The position numbers and the translations under genes are program-made. A stretch of DNA of 64,000 nt from Rhizobium sp. J15 (lineage in GTDB: Bacteria; Pseudomonadota; Alphaproteobacteria; Rhizobiales; Rhizobiaceae), in assembly GCF_002531825.1 (NCBI RefSeq), contig NZ_NWSX01000007.1, forward strand, positions 62,001 to 126,000, in the 5' to 3' direction. Under the pieces are notes generated by a model. It made no database searches and was not told where the DNA came from. It saw only the letters and a list, made by a program, of their open reading frames with translations. Shown piece after piece: positions 9,742 through 18,568 of this stretch; the first letter of the stretch is position 1, and the number at the start of each line of letters is the position of its first letter.

Positions 9742-9838
9742 AATCCGCGACGAGCCGCATGACTCCGAGCCGCCGACCGGGACTTTGAGATCCCGGAGGT
9801 CAACACCCGACAGCGCGATGCGCCCTCGGGTGCTTTTT
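9742..9838 (+). ncRNA. Candidate terminated leader RNA / sRNA upstream of ffh
   Basis: Between the candidate promoter and the ffh start lies a short stretch with a stem-loop at 9775-9801 (GACCGGGA pairing with TCCCGG/GGTC around CTTTGAGA), directly followed by a Rho-independent terminator. Together they would give an independent RNA of roughly 97 bases, or an attenuated ffh leader. I do not recognise an Rfam family. Both ends are estimates, and this is a prediction from structure and not from similarity. Confidence 0.4.
9804..9838 (+). terminator. Intrinsic terminator in ffh leader
   Basis: CACCCGA (9804-9810) pairs with TCGGGTG (9826-9832); the loop contains a further GCGC pairing, and CTTTTT follows at once. 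It precedes the ffh start by about 85 bases, so it either ends a separate small RNA or attenuates ffh. Confidence 0.75.
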
Positions 9839-9922
9839 GGCTTTGCGTCTTGTTTTCGTCAAGGAAAAGCACGACGTTCCCGGGCAGATCGAACCCGCCC
9901 GAAACGTATCAAGGAAGAGCCG

Positions 9923-11503
9923 ATGTTTGAAAACCTCCAGGACCGTCTTGGATCCATTCTGAATGGACTGACAGGCCGTGGCGCGCTTTCGGAAGCCGAT
10001 GTTTCCGCAGCGCTGCGCGAGGTTCGCCGTGCGCTGCTGGAGGCTGACGTCGCCCTCGACGTCGTGCGCTCCTTCACCGACCGCGTGCGTGAAAAAGCCG
10101 TCGGCGCCGAGATCCTAAAGTCGATCAAGCCCGGCCAGATGGTCGTCAAGATCGTCCATGACGAGTTGATCGAGATGCTGGGCGGCGAAGGCGTCGGCAT
10201 CGACCTGCATGCGCCCGCCCCCGTCGTCGTCATGATGGTCGGCCTGCAGGGCTCCGGCAAGACCACGACGACGGCGAAGATCGCCAATCGCCTGTCGACG
10301 CGCGAGAAGAAGAAAGTGCTGATGGCGTCGCTCGATACGCGCCGTCCGGCAGCCCAGGAGCAGCTTCGCCAGCTCGGCGCCCAGGCCAATATCGATACGC
10401 TGCCTGTTATATCAGGCCAGTCGCCGACCGATATCGCCGCCCGCGCCGTACAGGCGGCCAAGCTCGGCGGCCATGATGTCGTCATTCTCGATACCGCCGG
10501 CCGCACCCATATCGACGAGCCCTTGATGGTCGAAATGGCCGACATCAAGAAGAAGTCGAACCCGCACGAAATCCTGCTGGTCGCCGACAGCTTGACCGGT
10601 CAGGACGCCGTCAACCTCGCCCGCAACTTCGACGAACGCGTCGGCATCACCGGCCTCGTGCTGACCCGCATGGACGGCGACGGCCGCGGCGGTGCCGCCC
10701 TTTCGATGCGCGCCGTCACCGGCAAGCCGATCAAGCTGATCGGTGTCGGCGAAAAGATGAGCGAGCTCGAGGAGTTCCATCCCCGCCGCATCGCCGACCG
10801 AATTCTCGGCATGGGCGACATCGTCTCGCTCGTCGAGCGCGCCGCCGAAAACATCGACGCCGAGAAGGCGGCCGCCATGGCCGCCAAGATGGCCAAGGGT
10901 AAGTTCGATCTCAACGATCTCGCCGATCAGCTGCGCCAGATGCAGAAGATGGGCGGCATGGGCGGCATCATGGGCATGATGCCCGGCATGGCGGGCATGA
11001 AGGACAAGATGGCCGCCGCCGGCCTCGACGACAAGCTTTTCGGCCGCCAGATCGCCATCATCCAGTCGATGACCAAGGCCGAGCGCGCCAACCCCGACCT
11101 TCTCAAACATTCGCGCAAGAAGCGCATCGCTTCGGGCTCCGGCACCGATGCCGCCGCCATCAACAAGCTTCTGAAGATGCACCGCCAGATGGCGGACATG
11201 ATGAAGATGATGGGCGGCAAGGGCAAAGGCGGCCTGATGAAGCAGATGATGGGCGGCCTCGCCGGCAAGATGGGGCTTGGGGGCCTCGGCGGCATGGGCG
11301 GCATGCCCGATCTCTCGAATATCGACCCGAAGCAGCTCGAAGCCCTGCAGAAGCAGGCGGAAGCCGCGGGTTTGGGAAAACCGGGTGGGGGTATGCCCGG
11401 TCTCGGCGGCCTGCCGGGTGGTTTGCCTGGCCTCGGCGGCGCGAAGCTGCCGGGTCTTGGCGGTGGTTTCCCGGGATTGCCCGGTTTGCCGAAGAAGAAG
11501 TGA
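9923..11503 (+). CDS. ffh: Signal recognition particle protein Ffh
   Basis: SRP54 GTPase that binds 4.5S RNA and signal sequences and docks with FtsY. The 526-residue protein has an N domain (MFENLQDRLGSILNGLTGRG), a G domain with GLQGSGKTTTTAK (about residue 107), the DTRRPAAQEQL motif, DTAGR and TRMDGDGRGG, and an M domain with the RNA-binding KRIASGSG segment. The tail after residue about 430 is an unusual Gly/Pro/Met-rich run with repeated PGLGG units ending in KKK, longer than in E. coli Ffh. ATG 9923 follows AAGGAAGAG; upstream in-frame codons cross the leader terminator. It begins the ribosome/SRP operon. Confidence 0.96.
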   Translation: MFENLQDRLGSILNGLTGRGALSEADVSAALREVRRALLEADVALDVVRSFTDRVREKAVGAEILKSIKPGQMVVKIVHDELIEMLGGEGVGIDLHAPAPVVVMMVGLQGSGKTTTTAKIANRLSTREKKKVLMASLDTRRPAAQEQLRQLGAQANIDTLPVISGQSPTDIAARAVQAAKLGGHDVVILDTAGRTHIDEPLMVEMADIKKKSNPHEILLVADSLTGQDAVNLARNFDERVGITGLVLTRMDGDGRGGAALSMRAVTGKPIKLIGVGEKMSELEEFHPRRIADRILGMGDIVSLVERAAENIDAEKAAAMAAKMAKGKFDLNDLADQLRQMQKMGGMGGIMGMMPGMAGMKDKMAAAGLDDKLFGRQIAIIQSMTKAERANPDLLKHSRKKRIASGSGTDAAAINKLLKMHRQMADMMKMMGGKGKGGLMKQMMGGLAGKMGLGGLGGMGGMPDLSNIDPKQLEALQKQAEAAGLGKPGGGMPGLGGLPGGLPGLGGAKLPGLGGGFPGLPGLPKKK

Positions 11504-11519
11504 AAGGATCGCTTGCCCC

Positions 11520-11840
11520 ATGATTGATCCAGACGTCAAAGCCCAGCTCGCGAGCTATCGCCAGTCGATCGACAATATCGATGCCGCTCTCGTGCACATG
11601 CTGGCCGAACGCTTCCGCTGCACCAAAGAGGTCGGCGTGCTGAAGGCCAAATACAATCTGCCGCCGGCCGACCCGGCGCGCGAGGAATACCAGATCGAAC
11701 GCCTTCGCCAGCTGGCGAAAGCCGCCAATCTGGACCCGGATTTCGCCGAGAAGTTCCTGAACTTCGTCATCAAGGAAGTCATCCGGCATCATGAGCAGAT
11801 CGCTGCGGATCACGCTGAACAGAGCGCCCCAGCCCGATAA
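11520..11840 (+). CDS. aroQ: Chorismate mutase, AroQ class
   Basis: All-helical chorismate mutase that rearranges chorismate to prephenate for phenylalanine and tyrosine synthesis. The 106-residue stand-alone AroQ domain has SYRQSIDNIDAALVHMLAERF (N-terminal helix with catalytic Arg), VGVLKAKYNLPPADPAREE, and a final helix FLNFVIKEVIRHHEQIA, which fits the alphaproteobacterial monofunctional type. It starts 16 bases after ffh with AAAGGATC upstream and precedes rpsP by about 50 bases, so it is an amino-acid biosynthesis gene inside an SRP/ribosome operon. The arrangement is shared by relatives; its logic is unclear. Confidence 0.92.
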   Translation: MIDPDVKAQLASYRQSIDNIDAALVHMLAERFRCTKEVGVLKAKYNLPPADPAREEYQIERLRQLAKAANLDPDFAEKFLNFVIKEVIRHHEQIAADHAEQSAPAR

Positions 11841-11889
11841 CCATTGCCGCCTCACGAAGCGGTCAAGAAAAGCCTAAGGAGTAAAGAAC

Positions 11890-12261
11890 ATGGCACTGAA
11901 AATTCGTCTCGCCCGCGGTGGCTCCAAGAAGCGTCCGTACTACCACGTCGTTCTCGCCGATGCGCGCAGCCCGCGTGATGGCCGCTTCCTCGAAAACCTC
12001 GGTTCCTGGAACCCGATGCTCGCCAAGGACGACGAGAAGCGCGTTCAGCTGAACGCCGAGCGCATCAAGCACTGGATCGACAACGGCGCCCAGCCGACCG
12101 ACCGCGTTCTGCGCTTCCTCAATGAAGCCGGCGTCGCCAAGCGCGAAGCCAAGAACAACCCGATCAAGGCGAAGCCGGGCAAGCGCGCCCAGGAACGCGC
12201 CGCCGAAAAGGCTCAGAAGGCCGCTGACGCCGCCGCTGCTGCTGCCGACGCCGCGGAATAA
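11890..12261 (+). CDS. rpsP: 30S ribosomal protein S16
   Basis: Small-subunit protein S16, needed for 30S assembly. The 123-residue product starts [21 protein letters not shown] and has the conserved [11 protein letters not shown] and [20 protein letters not shown] blocks. The E. coli protein is about 82 residues; here a C-terminal extension of about 35 residues, rich in Ala, Lys and Glu, ends in [16 protein letters not shown] 11890 follows AAGGAGTAAAG. An intrinsic terminator 22 bases after the stop separates it from rimM, which suggests partial uncoupling of the second half of the operon. Confidence 0.96.
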   Translation: MALKIRLARGGSKKRPYYHVVLADARSPRDGRFLENLGSWNPMLAKDDEKRVQLNAERIKHWIDNGAQPTDRVLRFLNEAGVAKREAKNNPIKAKPGKRAQERAAEKAQKAADAAAAAADAAE

Positions 12262-12282
12262 TCGGGACCTTTCCCTATCGAG

Positions 12283-12317
12283 CGGGCGGCATGGCGACAT
12301 GCCGCCCGTTTTCGTTT
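12283..12317 (+). terminator. Strong intrinsic terminator after rpsP
   Basis: CGGGCGGCATG (12283-12293) and CATGCCGCCCG (12298-12308) form a perfect 11-base-pair stem with a GCGA loop, followed by TTTTCGTTT. It lies between rpsP and rimM and should reduce read-through into rimM-trmD. Confidence 0.9.
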
Positions 12318-12377
12318 CCAATCGCCCATACTTCGTTTATGAGAAGCCTGTCTTTCCGGCTTCACATGAAGGAACCC

Positions 12378-12947
12378 ATGACAAAGCTTGAAAACCCCGT
12401 TCTGATGGCGACGGTCGGCGGCGCACAGGGGCTGCGCGGCGAAGTGCGCGCCAAGGCCTATACGGCCGACCCGGCCGCGCTCGGCGATTACGGCCATCTG
12501 CACAGCATGGACGGACGCAGCTTCGAAGTCCTCGAAATCCGCGAGACGAAGAACATGGTCGTCGTCCGCTTCCGCGGCATCAACGACCGCAACGCCGCCG
12601 AGGCGCTGAACGGGCTGGAACTCTATATCGAGCGTGACAACCTGCCCGACGAGGAGCTGGAGGACGACGAGTTCTTTTATGCCGATCTCGAAGGGCTAGA
12701 GGCACGCGACGACAAGGGCGTCAGCTACGGCACGGTCACCGGCGTCTTCGATTTCGGCGCCGGCGATCTGCTCGAACTGAAAGGTCCGGGCAAGCGTCCG
12801 GTACTGATCCCCTTCTCGGAAGCCTCGGTGCTGGAAATCGACCTGGAGGCCGGCACGCTGCTGATCGATCCGCTGGCAGCAGGACTGGTCGACGACCCGG
12901 AAGACCTTCCGAAATTCACGCCCGACAAGCCGAAAAAGAAGAAGTGA
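12378..12947 (+). CDS. rimM: Ribosome maturation factor RimM
   Basis: Assembly factor that binds S19 and helps mature the 30S head domain. It is 189 residues: the N-terminal RimM barrel ([22 protein letters not shown]), the acidic [16 protein letters not shown] hinge, and a C-terminal PRC-barrel ([17 protein letters not shown] and [18 protein letters not shown]), ending in a lysine tail PKKKK. ATG 12378 has GAAGGA upstream. The frame extends further up, but there it overlaps the rpsP terminator, so that extension was rejected. Its TGA shares a base with the trmD ATG. Confidence 0.95.
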   Translation: MTKLENPVLMATVGGAQGLRGEVRAKAYTADPAALGDYGHLHSMDGRSFEVLEIRETKNMVVVRFRGINDRNAAEALNGLELYIERDNLPDEELEDDEFFYADLEGLEARDDKGVSYGTVTGVFDFGAGDLLELKGPGKRPVLIPFSEASVLEIDLEAGTLLIDPLAAGLVDDPEDLPKFTPDKPKKKK

Positions 12948-13648
12948 TGGCTTTCCGCGCGAGCGTGCTGACACTCTATCCGGAAATGTTTCCGGGGCAT
13001 CTGGGCTATTCCCTTGCCGGCAAGGCGATGGAGCGCGGCCAGTGGTCGCTCGATGCCGTGCAGATCCGCGATTTCGCCACCGATAAACACCGCACCGTCG
13101 ACGACACCCCCGCCGGCGGCGGCGCCGGCATGGTGCTGAAACCGGACGTTCTCGGCCGCGCGATCGACAGCATCTCTGAAAACGATGCCCGCCCGCGCCT
13201 GCTGATGAGCCCGCGCGGCCGGCCGCTGACGCAGGAGCGCGTGCGCGCGCTTGCGGCAGGCGAAGGCGTCATCATCGTCTGCGGCCGCTTCGAAGGCGTC
13301 GATCAGCGGGTGATCGAGGCGCGCGGACTGGAAGAGGTGTCGATCGGCGACTACGTGCTGTCGGGCGGCGAGCCGGCCGCACTGATCCTGCTCGATGCGA
13401 TCATCCGCATCCTGCCCGGCGTGATGGGCAACGATCTTTCCGGCCTGCACGAAAGCTTCGAAGGCGGGCTGCTGGAGCATCCGCATTATACGAGGCCGCA
13501 GGAGTGGGAGGGCCACGAAATTCCATCGGTCCTCACGTCAGGCAACCACGGCGCCATCGAGAAATGGCGCCGTCAGCAGGCCGTGCAGCTGACCGAGGAG
13601 CGCCGGCCGGATCTGCTCGAAAAGGCAAAAAACGAGAAAAACGGCTGA
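12947..13648 (+). CDS. trmD: tRNA (guanine37-N1)-methyltransferase TrmD
   Basis: SPOUT-class enzyme that methylates G37 next to the anticodon to prevent frameshifting. The 233-residue protein starts [20 protein letters not shown]. It carries the trefoil-knot motifs [27 protein letters not shown] and [21 protein letters not shown], and the tRNA-binding C-terminal helix region. The ATG overlaps the rimM TGA by one base (TGATG), so translation is coupled; a GTG three bases earlier is an alternative start. Confidence 0.96.
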   Translation: MAFRASVLTLYPEMFPGHLGYSLAGKAMERGQWSLDAVQIRDFATDKHRTVDDTPAGGGAGMVLKPDVLGRAIDSISENDARPRLLMSPRGRPLTQERVRALAAGEGVIIVCGRFEGVDQRVIEARGLEEVSIGDYVLSGGEPAALILLDAIIRILPGVMGNDLSGLHESFEGGLLEHPHYTRPQEWEGHEIPSVLTSGNHGAIEKWRRQQAVQLTEERRPDLLEKAKNEKNG

Positions 13649-13859
13649 TTCCGCCGGCCTTTTCACAAAAATGTCTTGCGAGGGATGACAAGCCCCGGCC
13701 TTTCGTGTATTGGCGCACGCGGAAATGGGGTTAGCCCCGTCTGCCAGCAAACAAAGAATGGCGAATCCGCTCCCGTCCGCAAGGGCAAAATCCTGAGGCT
13801 ACCCCAAAGGACCAGTGTCGAGCGCTCTGGCTGTTTCAGAAGAACCAAAGGTTAAGACG

Positions 13860-14396
13860 ATGAACATCATTCAGCAGCTCGAGGCCGAACAGGCCGCCAA
13901 GATCGAAGCCAAGCGCACGCTTCCCGAATTCTCCCCGGGCGACACCGTCCGCGTCAACGTGAAGGTCACGGAAGGCAACCGTACCCGCGTTCAGGCCTAT
14001 GAAGGCGTCTGCATCGCCCGCTCCGGCGGCGGCCTGCAGGAAAACTTCACGGTCCGCAAGATCTCCTACGGCGAAGGCGTCGAGCGCGTATTCCCGGTCT
14101 ACTCGCCGCTGATCGAAAGCGTCGACGTCGTCCGCCGCGGTAAGGTCCGCCGCGCCAAGCTCTATTACCTCCGCGACCGTCGCGGCAAGTCCGCCCGTAT
14201 CGTTGAAGATACCGGCGTCCGCGCCCGCAAGCTCAACGACGCCGAGCGCGCCGCCATCGCCGAGGAAAAGGCACGCATCGAAGCTGAAAAGGTTGCAGCC
14301 GCTCAGGCGCTCGCCGCCGAGAAGGCAGCAGCAGAAGCTGCGGAAGCCAAGGCCGCTGCCGAAGCCGCCGCTGCAGCCGAGAAGGCAGCAGAATAA
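13860..14396 (+). CDS. rplS: 50S ribosomal protein L19
   Basis: Large-subunit protein L19 at the subunit interface. The core is conserved ([58 protein letters not shown] and [22 protein letters not shown]). The 178-residue length exceeds the usual 115 or so by a C-terminal tail of about 55 residues that is almost entirely Ala, Lys and Glu, probably helical. The 211-base gap after trmD holds a short GGGG-TTAG-CCCC hairpin (13727-13738) and could contain its own promoter. A terminator follows the gene. Confidence 0.96.
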   Translation: MNIIQQLEAEQAAKIEAKRTLPEFSPGDTVRVNVKVTEGNRTRVQAYEGVCIARSGGGLQENFTVRKISYGEGVERVFPVYSPLIESVDVVRRGKVRRAKLYYLRDRRGKSARIVEDTGVRARKLNDAERAAIAEEKARIEAEKVAAAQALAAEKAAAEAAEAKAAAEAAAAAEKAAE

Positions 14397-14423
14397 GATC
14401 TGCAGAAAATTCTGTTTCTTGGA

Positions 14424-14456
14424 AAGGCGGTCTTCGGATCGCCTTTTCTATTTTTT
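14424..14456 (+). terminator. Intrinsic terminator after rplS
   Basis: AAGGCGGT (14424-14431) pairs with ATCGCCTT (14438-14445) around the loop CTTCGG, followed by TTCTATTTTTT. It ends the ffh-rplS operon. Confidence 0.88.
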
Positions 14457-14534
14457 CGGGGCGCATGCAGCCGGCGGCCTTGCCTCAAGCCTATTTTCCG
14501 TGACAATTTTCGCTTTCAATTCTGGAGCCGTTCC

Positions 14535-15332
14535 ATGCTGTTTCGCCGTACCGTTCTTGCGAGCTTTGCCGCCCTTTCTCTTCTGCCCTTTGCCGCAACG
14601 GCTGCCGAGCTCCCCGATCTCGGCGGCAAGAGCGTCGTCGTCGTGACGGAAAATGCCTATCCGCCGCTGCAGTTCGTCGATCCGAAATCCGGCAAAGCGA
14701 TCGGCTGGGAATATGATGCGATGAACGAGATCGCCAAGCGGCTGAACTTCAAGGTCGAATACCAGAACACCAGCTGGGACGCGATGATCCAGGCGGTTTC
14801 CGACGGCCAGTACAACATCGGCATGACCGGCATCACCATCAAGGACGACCGCAAGCAGAAGGTGGATTTCTCCGACCCCTATCTGCGCTCGCAGCAGTTC
14901 ATGCTGGTGCGCGGCGACGAGAAGCGCTTCACCGACGCCAAGAGCTTCGGCGCCTTCAACGACGGCCTGATCGGCGCTCAGCCGGGTACTTCGCCTTTCT
15001 ACACCGCCGTCTATGAAATTCTCGATGGCAACGAACAGAACCCGCGCATCAAGCTTTTCGAAACCTTCGGCGCAACCGTTCAGGCCCTGAAAACAGGCGA
15101 CGTCGATCTCGTCTTGACCGACAGCGTCGCCGCCAAGGGCTATGTCGATTCCTCGAACGGCGCCCTGAAGGTGGTCGGCGAACCGCTCGGCACGGAGGAT
15201 TTCGGCTTCATCTTCCCGAAGGGTTCCGACCTCGTCGCCCCGGTCAATGCCGCCATCGCAGCGCTAAAGGCGGACGGCACCTTCGATGCGCTGAACAAGA
15301 AGTGGTTCCTCGACTACAAGATGGGCGAATAA
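14535..15332 (+). CDS. Amino-acid ABC transporter substrate-binding protein
   Basis: Periplasmic solute-binding protein of the polar-amino-acid (family 3) type. It is 265 residues with a Sec signal peptide (MLFRRTVLASFAALSLLPFA, cleaved near ATAAE). Family blocks are ENAYPPLQFVD, GWEYDAMNEIAKRLNFKVEY, YNIGMTGITIKDDRKQKVDFS and the hinge VDLVLTDSVAA. The arginine in KDDRK is the usual alpha-carboxylate contact. ATG 14535 has GGAG upstream. The permease follows 18 bases later; no ATPase gene is adjacent, so one must be shared or located elsewhere. The precise ligand cannot be read from the sequence. Confidence 0.9.
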   Translation: MLFRRTVLASFAALSLLPFAATAAELPDLGGKSVVVVTENAYPPLQFVDPKSGKAIGWEYDAMNEIAKRLNFKVEYQNTSWDAMIQAVSDGQYNIGMTGITIKDDRKQKVDFSDPYLRSQQFMLVRGDEKRFTDAKSFGAFNDGLIGAQPGTSPFYTAVYEILDGNEQNPRIKLFETFGATVQALKTGDVDLVLTDSVAAKGYVDSSNGALKVVGEPLGTEDFGFIFPKGSDLVAPVNAAIAALKADGTFDALNKKWFLDYKMGE

Positions 15333-15350
15333 TTCCCCGAGCGATCGCAG

Positions 15351-16166
15351 ATGGCGCCACAACCATCCCCGCGACACGAGAAGGACGACCGCCCCTGGTG
15401 GCTGGCTGTCCTTATCCTGATCGGCATCATTCTCGCCGTCGTCATCGTCACCAACGACATTTATGCGCAGGTCTTCCGGACCGTGGTGAATGGCGCTGGC
15501 ATTACCGTCTTCGTGACGCTCGTCGCCTTCGTGCTGGCGACGGTGCTCGGTCTCGGCATCGCGCTGCTCGGCCTCTCCGACAGCATCGTGCTGCGCCAGA
15601 TCGCCCGCTTCTACATCGAGATCATCCGCGGCATCCCGATCCTGGTGCTGCTCTTCTACATCGCCTTCGTCGGTGCCCCCGGTCTTGTGGCCGCCTATAA
15701 CTTCATGATCACGCCCTTGGTAAAGGCGGGCATTGCCGAGCCGATCCTCGTGCGCGACCTGTCGCTGATGTGGCGCGCGATCTTCGCGCTGATGATCGGC
15801 TATTCCTCCTTCATTGCCGAGATCTTCCGCGCCGGCTTCCAGTCGGTCGATCTCGGCCAGATCGAGGCGGCCAAATCGCTCGGCCTGTCGCGCTACCGCC
15901 GCTTCCGGCTCGTCGTCTTCCCGCAGGCGATCCGGGTCATCTTCCCGCCGCTCTCCAACGACTTCGTCTCGATGGTGAAGGACTCATCGCTCGTCTCGGT
16001 GCTCGGGGTCGCCGACATCACGCAGATGGGCAAGGTCTATGCTTCCGGCTCCTTCCGCTTCTTCGAGACCTATTCGATCGTCACCTACATCTACCTGATC
16101 CTGACGATCGGCCTGTCGTTGGCGCTGCGGCGGATTGAAAAGAAGATGAAGCAGAAGCCGCGTTGA
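15351..16166 (+). CDS. Amino-acid ABC transporter permease (HisM/GlnP family)
   Basis: Inner-membrane permease, 271 residues, with about five transmembrane segments. It carries the EAA loop EAAKSLGLSRYRRFRLVVFPQAIRVIFPPLSND (about residues 176-208) that contacts the ATPase. The N-terminus PWWLAVLILIGIILAVVIVTNDIY is a longer first segment than in the smallest homologues. It forms a two-gene unit with the binding protein. After its stop, 243 bases lead to leuC. Confidence 0.9.
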   Translation: MAPQPSPRHEKDDRPWWLAVLILIGIILAVVIVTNDIYAQVFRTVVNGAGITVFVTLVAFVLATVLGLGIALLGLSDSIVLRQIARFYIEIIRGIPILVLLFYIAFVGAPGLVAAYNFMITPLVKAGIAEPILVRDLSLMWRAIFALMIGYSSFIAEIFRAGFQSVDLGQIEAAKSLGLSRYRRFRLVVFPQAIRVIFPPLSNDFVSMVKDSSLVSVLGVADITQMGKVYASGSFRFFETYSIVTYIYLILTIGLSLALRRIEKKMKQKPR

Positions 16167-16351
16167 GCCGCCTTACGATTCGAATTGCCGTTTCGATCAA
16201 AAATCGCTATATCCAGCGCCATGGAATCCAAGTTCAGATGCACTGGCGCGCATGTTTTCGTGCTGCAGGATCATTATCGCCTGCCGGCACGGTTCTTTGC
16301 ATGCGTATCCGGTGCGCTCAACAGCCGACTTCGTTGATCGAATGACGGCCG

Positions 16352-16372
16352 GCGGAGCCTGATCCGCTTTTT
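16352..16372 (+). terminator. Weak terminator or attenuator upstream of leuC
   Basis: GCGGA (16352-16356) pairs with TCCGC (16363-16367) around GCCTGA, followed by TTTTT (16368-16372), 37 bases before the leuC ATG. It could end the transporter transcript or attenuate leuC. I found no leucine-rich leader peptide, so classical attenuation is not supported. Confidence 0.4.
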
Positions 16373-16409
16373 CCGATTTTCCAAAGCTTCCAAAAACGGA
16401 CTTAACGCC

Positions 16410-17819
16410 ATGAGCGCACCGCGTACCCTCTACGACAAGATCTGGGACGATCATCTGGTCGACGAACAGGCCGACGGAACCTGTCTTCTCTACATCGACC
16501 GCCACCTGGTCCACGAAGTCACCTCGCCGCAGGCTTTCGAAGGCCTGCGCATGAGCGGCCGCAAGGTCCGCGCGCCGGAAAAGACGCTCGCCGTCGTCGA
16601 CCACAACGTTCCGACGTCTGCCGACCGCCATCTCGGCATCAAGAACGAGGAAAGCCGCATCCAGGTCGAGCAGCTCGCCAAGAATGCCGCCGAATTCAAG
16701 GTCGAATATTATTCCGAGAACGACAAGCGCCAGGGCATCGTGCACATCATCGGGCCGGAACAGGGCTTCACCCTGCCGGGCATGACGATCGTCTGCGGCG
16801 ACAGCCACACCTCCACCCACGGCGCGTTCGGCTCGCTCGCCCATGGTATCGGCACGTCTGAGGTCGAGCACGTGCTCGCCACCCAGACGCTGATCCAGAA
16901 GAAGGCCAAGAACATGCTGGTGCAGGTCGACGGCCAGCTGCCGGCAGGCGTCACCGCCAAGGATATCGTTCTTGCCATCATCGGCGAGATCGGCACGGCG
17001 GGCGGCACCGGCTACGTCATCGAATATGCCGGCGAAGCGATCCGCGCGCTGTCGATGGAAGGCCGCATGACGATCTGCAACATGTCGATCGAAGGCGGCG
17101 CCCGCGCCGGCCTGATCGCGCCTGACGAGATCACCTTCGAATATATCAAGGGCAAGCCGCGCGCGCCGAAGGGCGAAGCGCTCGAACAGGCAATCGCCTA
17201 CTGGAAGACGCTGAAATCGGATGAAGGCGCTCATTTCGACCGCGTCGTCAAACTGAACGCTGCCGAATTGCCGCCGATCGTCTCCTGGGGTTCGTCGCCT
17301 GAGGACGTCGTTTCCGTTCAGGGCATCGTGCCGAACCCGGACGAAATCCAGGACGAGACGAAGCGTGCCTCCAAGTGGCGTGCGCTCGAGTACATGGGCC
17401 TCAAGCCGGGCACGCCGATGACCGACATCAGCATCGACCGCGTCTTCATCGGCTCCTGCACCAACGGCCGCATCGAAGACCTGCGCGCCGTCGCCAAGGT
17501 GGTCGAGGGCAAGACCGTTGCCTCGACCGTCAACGCCATGATCGTTCCCGGTTCCGGTCTCGTGAAGGAACAGGCGGAAGCCGAAGGCCTCGACAAGATC
17601 TTCAAGGCCGCCGGTTTCGACTGGCGCGAGCCGGGCTGCTCGATGTGCCTCGCCATGAACGACGACCGCCTGAAGCCGGGCGAACGTTGCGCCTCGACCT
17701 CGAACCGCAACTTCGAAGGCCGTCAGGGCTTCAAGGGCCGCACGCACCTCGTTTCGCCGGCCATGGCGGCCGCCGCCGCGATCGCCGGCCACTTCGTAGA
17801 TATCCGCGAGTGGAACTGA
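16410..17819 (+). CDS. leuC: 3-Isopropylmalate dehydratase large subunit LeuC
   Basis: [4Fe-4S] hydro-lyase subunit that, with LeuD, isomerises 2- to 3-isopropylmalate in leucine synthesis. The 469-residue protein has the aconitase-family motifs [23 protein letters not shown] (first cluster cysteine) and GCSMCLAMN (the other two cysteines), plus NRNFEGRQG near the C-terminus. leuD is not adjacent, as usual in Rhizobiales where leuC and leuD are split. A GC-rich hairpin follows the stop. Confidence 0.97.
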   Translation: MSAPRTLYDKIWDDHLVDEQADGTCLLYIDRHLVHEVTSPQAFEGLRMSGRKVRAPEKTLAVVDHNVPTSADRHLGIKNEESRIQVEQLAKNAAEFKVEYYSENDKRQGIVHIIGPEQGFTLPGMTIVCGDSHTSTHGAFGSLAHGIGTSEVEHVLATQTLIQKKAKNMLVQVDGQLPAGVTAKDIVLAIIGEIGTAGGTGYVIEYAGEAIRALSMEGRMTICNMSIEGGARAGLIAPDEITFEYIKGKPRAPKGEALEQAIAYWKTLKSDEGAHFDRVVKLNAAELPPIVSWGSSPEDVVSVQGIVPNPDEIQDETKRASKWRALEYMGLKPGTPMTDISIDRVFIGSCTNGRIEDLRAVAKVVEGKTVASTVNAMIVPGSGLVKEQAEAEGLDKIFKAAGFDWREPGCSMCLAMNDDRLKPGERCASTSNRNFEGRQGFKGRTHLVSPAMAAAAAIAGHFVDIREWN

Positions 17820-17845
17820 TCCGTCACGGCTCGTAAGAGAATGAA

Positions 17846-17880
17846 AGCCGCCCGATGCGCTCAGCCCGCATCGGGCGGCT
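17846..17880 (+). terminator. Hairpin terminator after leuC
   Basis: AGCCGCCCGATGCG (17846-17859) pairs perfectly with CGCATCGGGCGGCT (17867-17880). The following bases, TCGCATTTC, give only a weak T-tract. The stem is strong enough to end the leuC transcript. Confidence 0.75.
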
Positions 17881-18181
17881 TCGCATTTCATGGCTCCTAC
17901 CGCTTCGCCCCTCCGCGGCCGCGACCCGTAGCTGCGCGCCTTCCGCGACAAGCAACGATGTCGTAGTCCTTTGAATTTCTATACGAATTCCTTCAATCGC
18001 CTCCGATTTGATTACGCGGTGGCGAGCCCGTTTGTGCATGGCCCGCATTCCGGATTTCATCCATTCGGGCAATCGACATCGATATTCTCCTATGGCCTCA
18101 TCGATACCGGGCGCGACACGGATGCCGTTCTGGCTTCTGCAGGCGGCTTCGGCTAACACCGCGCCATGGGAGAATGTCGCT
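17881..18181 (+). other. Intergenic region without recognised feature
   Basis: About 300 bases between the leuC terminator and the small exported protein gene. Open frames on both strands here look incidental (no ribosome binding site, no family match, antisense overlap). It probably contains the promoter of the downstream gene, but I cannot point to clear boxes. Confidence 0.4.
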
Positions 18182-18529
18182 ATGAGGCAGAAAATGGCAA
18201 AGAGTATTGCGCAAGCCATCCTGACCGTATTCGCATCGCTGGCATCGATCAGCACAGCCGGCGCCGCGCCGATGCATCCGACCATCACGCCGGTCACGGC
18301 CCCTTCGGCCCAGCTGCAACTGGTCGCGCAGACCAAGATACCGATGCTCAACGGCTATCGCGGTTCCAGCAGCGCCCGGGCCGGCTATATCAAGAGCTCC
18401 AACGGCTACTGGTATCCCTCGCGCGCCTTCGATGATTATACCGGCTCGATTGCGCGGCCTGAGAATCAGGGGAATGGCTGCAATTACGGCTTTGCCCCGA
18501 CCAACGGATCGTCCAATTGCAATTATTGA
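18182..18529 (+). CDS. Small exported protein, unknown function
   Basis: A 115-residue protein starting MRQKMAKSIAQAILTVFASL, with a Sec signal peptide cleaved near STAGAAP. The mature part is Ser/Asn/Gly/Tyr-rich (GYRGSSSARAGYIKSSNGYW, then YPSRAFDDYTGSIARP) and ends with NCNY, giving two cysteines near the C-terminus that could pair. GGGAGA lies eight bases upstream of ATG 18182; ATG 18194 is an alternative start. The frame is open further upstream without signals. No known domain recognised; it is probably a periplasmic or surface protein of rhizobia. Confidence 0.65.
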   Translation: MRQKMAKSIAQAILTVFASLASISTAGAAPMHPTITPVTAPSAQLQLVAQTKIPMLNGYRGSSSARAGYIKSSNGYWYPSRAFDDYTGSIARPENQGNGCNYGFAPTNGSSNCNY

Positions 18530-18568
18530 CAAAGTGCGCCGCGGTTTTAGCGGCATGCCTTCGTCGAG

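Larger units (their letters stand above)
9500..9922 (+). other. Long intergenic region and leader upstream of ffh
   Basis: About 420 bases without a convincing gene. The left part (9530-9640) is AT-rich with no structure I can name. The right part holds a promoter candidate (9706-9735), a stem-loop at 9775-9801 and an intrinsic terminator at 9804-9838, followed by about 84 bases to the ffh start. A 77-codon minus-strand frame at 9639-9872 crosses the terminator and is not believable. The SRP RNA (4.5S) tip signature with its GGAA tetraloop is not present here. Confidence 0.6.

Noticed and set aside
9640..9922. Possible 4.5S SRP RNA next to ffh
   Set aside because: The conserved tip with GGAA tetraloop and its flanking bases is missing; only a generic stem-loop and terminator are present.
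16163..16345. 60-codon frame between the permease and leuC, considered as a leucine leader peptide
   Set aside because: No run of leucine codons, no ribosome binding site and no fit to attenuation of leuC.
17824..18351. 175-codon minus-strand frame after leuC
   Set aside because: It reads through the leuC terminator and is antisense to the small exported protein, which has a proper signal peptide and start.
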